Assembly (NCBI RefSeq): GCF_003696215.1
Contig: NZ_RFFG01000037.1
Span: 1-64,000, forward strand
Direction: 5' to 3'
Source of the DNA: Actinomadura harenae
GTDB taxonomy: Bacteria; Actinomycetota; Actinomycetes; Streptosporangiales; Streptosporangiaceae
Length of the DNA stretch: 64,000 nucleotides
The position numbers were made by a program, and so were the translations under genes. This document shows, one piece after another, positions 62,816-64,000 of this stretch (positions are counted from its first letter, which is position 1; the number at the start of each line of letters is the position of its first letter). The notes under the pieces are model-generated. The model saw only the letters and a program-made list of their open reading frames with translations, made no database searches and was not told the origin of the DNA.

Positions 62816-63364
62816 TCATCGCCGGTTTCCGGACGCCGGGACGGGGAGGGTGTGGAGCGGGAGCTCGTGCATGCGGGCGCCGCTTCCGGTGATGCGGCCG
62901 TCCTCGCCGAGGAGGTAGAGCGCGGGCGTCCACTCGTTCTGGAAGGCGCGGGAGACGGCGCCGCCGTCCCGGTCGGCCTGGACGACGCGGGCGACCTTCT
63001 CCAGCTCGGCGACGGTCTCGGGCTCGTCACCACCGAAGACGGCGAGGACGTTCTCGCGGCCGAGGGCTCCGGCGCGCTCGAGGAAGCTCGGCAGGAGGTC
63101 GTGGCAGCCGTCGCAGTCCGCGGAGAAGAACGCGACCACCCCGGCGGCCGACTCGCGGGTGACCGGCTCGTCCCGGGTGGTGACGGCCTGGAAGTCGGGC
63201 ACGGTGGCGCCGGGCTTGAGGGCGAACATGTCGCCCGCGCCCGCCGGCGCCTGGGGACCCGCGGCGGCGTCGGCCCGCATCCGGCGCAGAATACCGAACG
63301 TGAGCAGGAGATTCAGCACGGAAAGGACGCCGAAGAGGACGACCGCGGCCACCAGGTAAGGCAT
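62816..63364 (-). CDS. Membrane-anchored thioredoxin-fold protein (TlpA/MauD-like), copy 2
   Basis: A 182-residue paralogue of the protein at 61626-62174, with the same N-terminal helix, the same CDGC pair (Cys84, Cys87 in FFSADCDGCHDLLPSF) and an identical C-terminal run (ITGSGARMHELPLHTL). Differences cluster in the linker after the helix (residues 38-45) and in surface positions. It follows Cys-peptide 2 and precedes Cys-peptide 1, so each peptide has its own thioredoxin-like protein. Unlike copy 1, it is not translationally coupled to an exporter gene; the two copies presumably share it. Confidence 0.88.
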   Translation of the reverse strand: MPYLVAAVVLFGVLSVLNLLLTFGILRRMRADAAAGPQAPAGAGDMFALKPGATVPDFQAVTTRDEPVTRESAAGVVAFFSADCDGCHDLLPSFLERAGALGRENVLAVFGGDEPETVAELEKVARVVQADRDGGAVSRAFQNEWTPALYLLGEDGRITGSGARMHELPLHTLPVPASGNRR

Positions 63365-63453
63365 TGTCAGTTCCTCGCGAAAGGTTGAAGATTTGATCGT
63401 CGGGCGGATGCGGGGCGCCGATTCCGGCGGGCCGGCAGCCGTCCTTCAGAGCG

Positions 63454-63485
63454 CCGGGCGGGGCGCGTCACCGCACCCCGCCCGG
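63454..63485. terminator. Hairpin between Cys-peptide 2 and TlpA-like gene 2
   Basis: A 10-bp perfect stem (CCGGGCGGGG / CCCCGCCCGG) with a 12-nt loop, 28 bp past the peptide stop. It matches the position of the hairpin in unit 1 though the sequence is partly different, which argues for conserved function. Confidence 0.7.
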
Positions 63486-63512
63486 TCGGCTCACGCCGAG
63501 ATCACTTCAGGA

Positions 63513-63680
63513 TCAGCAGCTGCCGACGTACGACCACTCGCAGCCCGTCTGCGTGCAGCAGAAGCGGAACCAGTAGCCGGGACGACCGGCGGAGTTACAG
63601 AAGTAGCTGGAGCTGCAGGCGGACGCCTCGGCCTTGTTGGGAACGATGCGGTCCAGAACGCGGTCGACGAGACGGCTCAT
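63513..63680 (-). CDS. Six-cysteine precursor peptide 2 (candidate secreted disulfide-rich peptide)
   Basis: A 55-residue paralogue of peptide 1. The leader begins MSRLVDRVLDRIVPNK and ends AEASA; the core keeps all six Cys in the same spacing (C-x5-C-x12-CC-x4-C-x7-C), including GYWFRFCC and TGCEWSYVGSC. Thirteen positions differ; in the core the changes lie between Cys residues and are mostly conservative (S/T, I/V, G/A), which suggests selection on the fold. AAAAGGAG precedes the ATG, even stronger than in copy 1. It is the first complete gene of the locus as read in the minus direction. Confidence 0.85.
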   Translation of the reverse strand: MSRLVDRVLDRIVPNKAEASACSSSYFCNSAGRPGYWFRFCCTQTGCEWSYVGSC

Positions 63681-63810
63681 GACACTCTCCTTTTCGCTGT
63701 GTCGCCCGAGAATTGACGGAGAAAGTAAACAGGCGTCGACCGAGCGCGCGCTTGGTTATTGCGGCCGGCGCCACTTTCCCGGAAACTCCCGGACTTTCGT
63801 GGGGCAGCTC

Positions 63811-63840
63811 TAGTAACGGGCGTCGGCGCGGTTTCCGCAA
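63811..63840 (-). promoter_or_regulatory. Candidate promoter of Cys-peptide 2
   Basis: TTGCGG (63835-63840) and TTACTA (63811-63816) on the minus strand with 18-bp spacing, aligned with the same boxes in unit 1. The 5' leader would be about 125 nt. A TGATCAACTTT block lies at 63901-63911. Confidence 0.5.
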
Positions 63841-63978
63841 GTACCTTGATCATCTTCCGGGCGCGGTTTGTGAGGTCCTGCCGACCGCCACCGGCGAACA
63901 TGATCAACTTTGCATGTTTGCCCAGGACCGATTCGCGCGTCCGTACCGCCGGCGGAGCCGGGCCGCGACAGCCGGTGA

Positions 63979-64000
63979 TCATCTTCCGGACGCCGCCGCG
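63979..64000 (-). CDS. Possible end of a third TlpA-like gene, cut by the window edge
   Basis: The last seven codons visible read Ala-Ala-Ala-Ser-Gly-Arg-stop. TlpA-like copies 1 and 2 end in Ala-Ser-Gly-Asn-Arg-Arg-stop, and the DNA shares TTCCGGACGCCG. The position relative to peptide 2 parallels that of copy 2 relative to peptide 1. The match is short, so this is only a hint that the tandem array continues. Confidence 0.35.

Larger units (their letters stand above)
61626..63911 (-). repeat. Tandem duplication of a peptide-plus-thioredoxin unit
   Basis: Unit 1 covers 61626 to about 62688 and unit 2 covers 62816 to 63911. Each contains, in minus-strand order, a conserved upstream region, a six-Cys peptide gene, a GC hairpin and a TlpA-like gene. 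By hand, the TlpA proteins differ at about 21 of 182 positions and the peptides at 13 of 55. Non-coding blocks such as TGATCAACTTT and GGTTTGTGAG are also shared. Confidence 0.85.

Noticed and set aside
62296..63680. Cys-rich peptides as methylamine dehydrogenase light chains, suggested by MauD-like neighbours
   Set aside because: The peptides are far too short, and no heavy chain or other mau gene is present.
63677..63982. 101-residue minus-strand frame upstream of Cys-peptide 2
   Set aside because: It covers the conserved promoter region, has no matching frame in unit 1 and lacks a ribosome site.

Overview
The window is about 72% GC by eye, uses GTG and TTG starts freely, and has many start codons sitting 6-8 nt after a TANNNT box (leaderless genes). 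It carries an actinobacterial dnaK-grpE-dnaJ-hspR heat-shock operon with a HAIR operator, DUF397/Scr1-type HTH genes and several ECF sigma/CU044_5270 pairs. This fits a filamentous Actinomycetota chromosome, probably Streptosporangiales (Actinomadura/Thermomonosporaceae-like). The family-level guess is inference. No rRNA, tRNA, CRISPR array, insertion sequence or phage gene was found.

Layout. 0-0.8 kb: ECF sigma factor with a truncated CU044_5270 partner. 0.9-8.1 kb: HspR-controlled chaperone operon dnaK-grpE-dnaJ-hspR-clpB. 8.1-10.7 kb: divergent TetR/MFS-exporter pair with a perfect inverted-repeat operator. 11-17.3 kb: GNAT, PhoD-like phosphatase, a degenerate GGDEF-like protein and, divergent from it, an ECF sigma factor fused to a zinc-finger anti-sigma domain, a membrane helix and a large extracellular domain. 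17.6-26 kb: NYN-domain and TPR proteins, an alpha/beta hydrolase, dipeptidase, amidohydrolase, pyrE, a RodZ-C-like membrane protein and a DedA protein with a long Gly/Tyr/Gln tail. 26-41.7 kb: mostly housekeeping (fbaA, purA, purD, purB, GDPD, corA, MOSC, murA), with HxlR, GNAT, DUF3151 and SUFU-domain genes, an ltrA-like remnant and a three-domain regulator. 41.7-49.7 kb: two more ECF/CU044_5270 modules (one with a secreted subtilase-like protein that lacks the protease domain), a HisC/Pat aminotransferase and small genes. 49.7-58.7 kb: accessory genes (nitrilase, HxlR/nitroreductase pair, DUF397/Scr1 module, TetR/hydrolase, DUF1254 protein, P-loop kinase, AAA-PD-(D/E)XK fusion).

The most novel region is 58.7-64.0 kb on the minus strand. 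Two unlisted 55-codon genes encode paralogous six-cysteine peptides (spacing C-x5-C-x12-CC-x4-C-x7-C). Each is followed by a membrane-anchored thioredoxin-fold gene. The series continues through translationally coupled genes for an ABC exporter and an S26 signal peptidase, then a GNAT acetyltransferase. Both leader peptides end in Ala-Ser-Ala, a signal-peptidase-I-like site. The peptide/thioredoxin unit is duplicated with its promoter region and intergenic hairpin, and a third unit may begin at the right edge. I interpret this as a biosynthetic locus for a secreted, disulfide-stabilised peptide. It may be undescribed; I could not search databases.

The second notable theme is signalling. Four ECF sigma factors lie within 49 kb: three are coupled to CU044_5270 membrane proteins and one carries its own anti-sigma and sensor parts.
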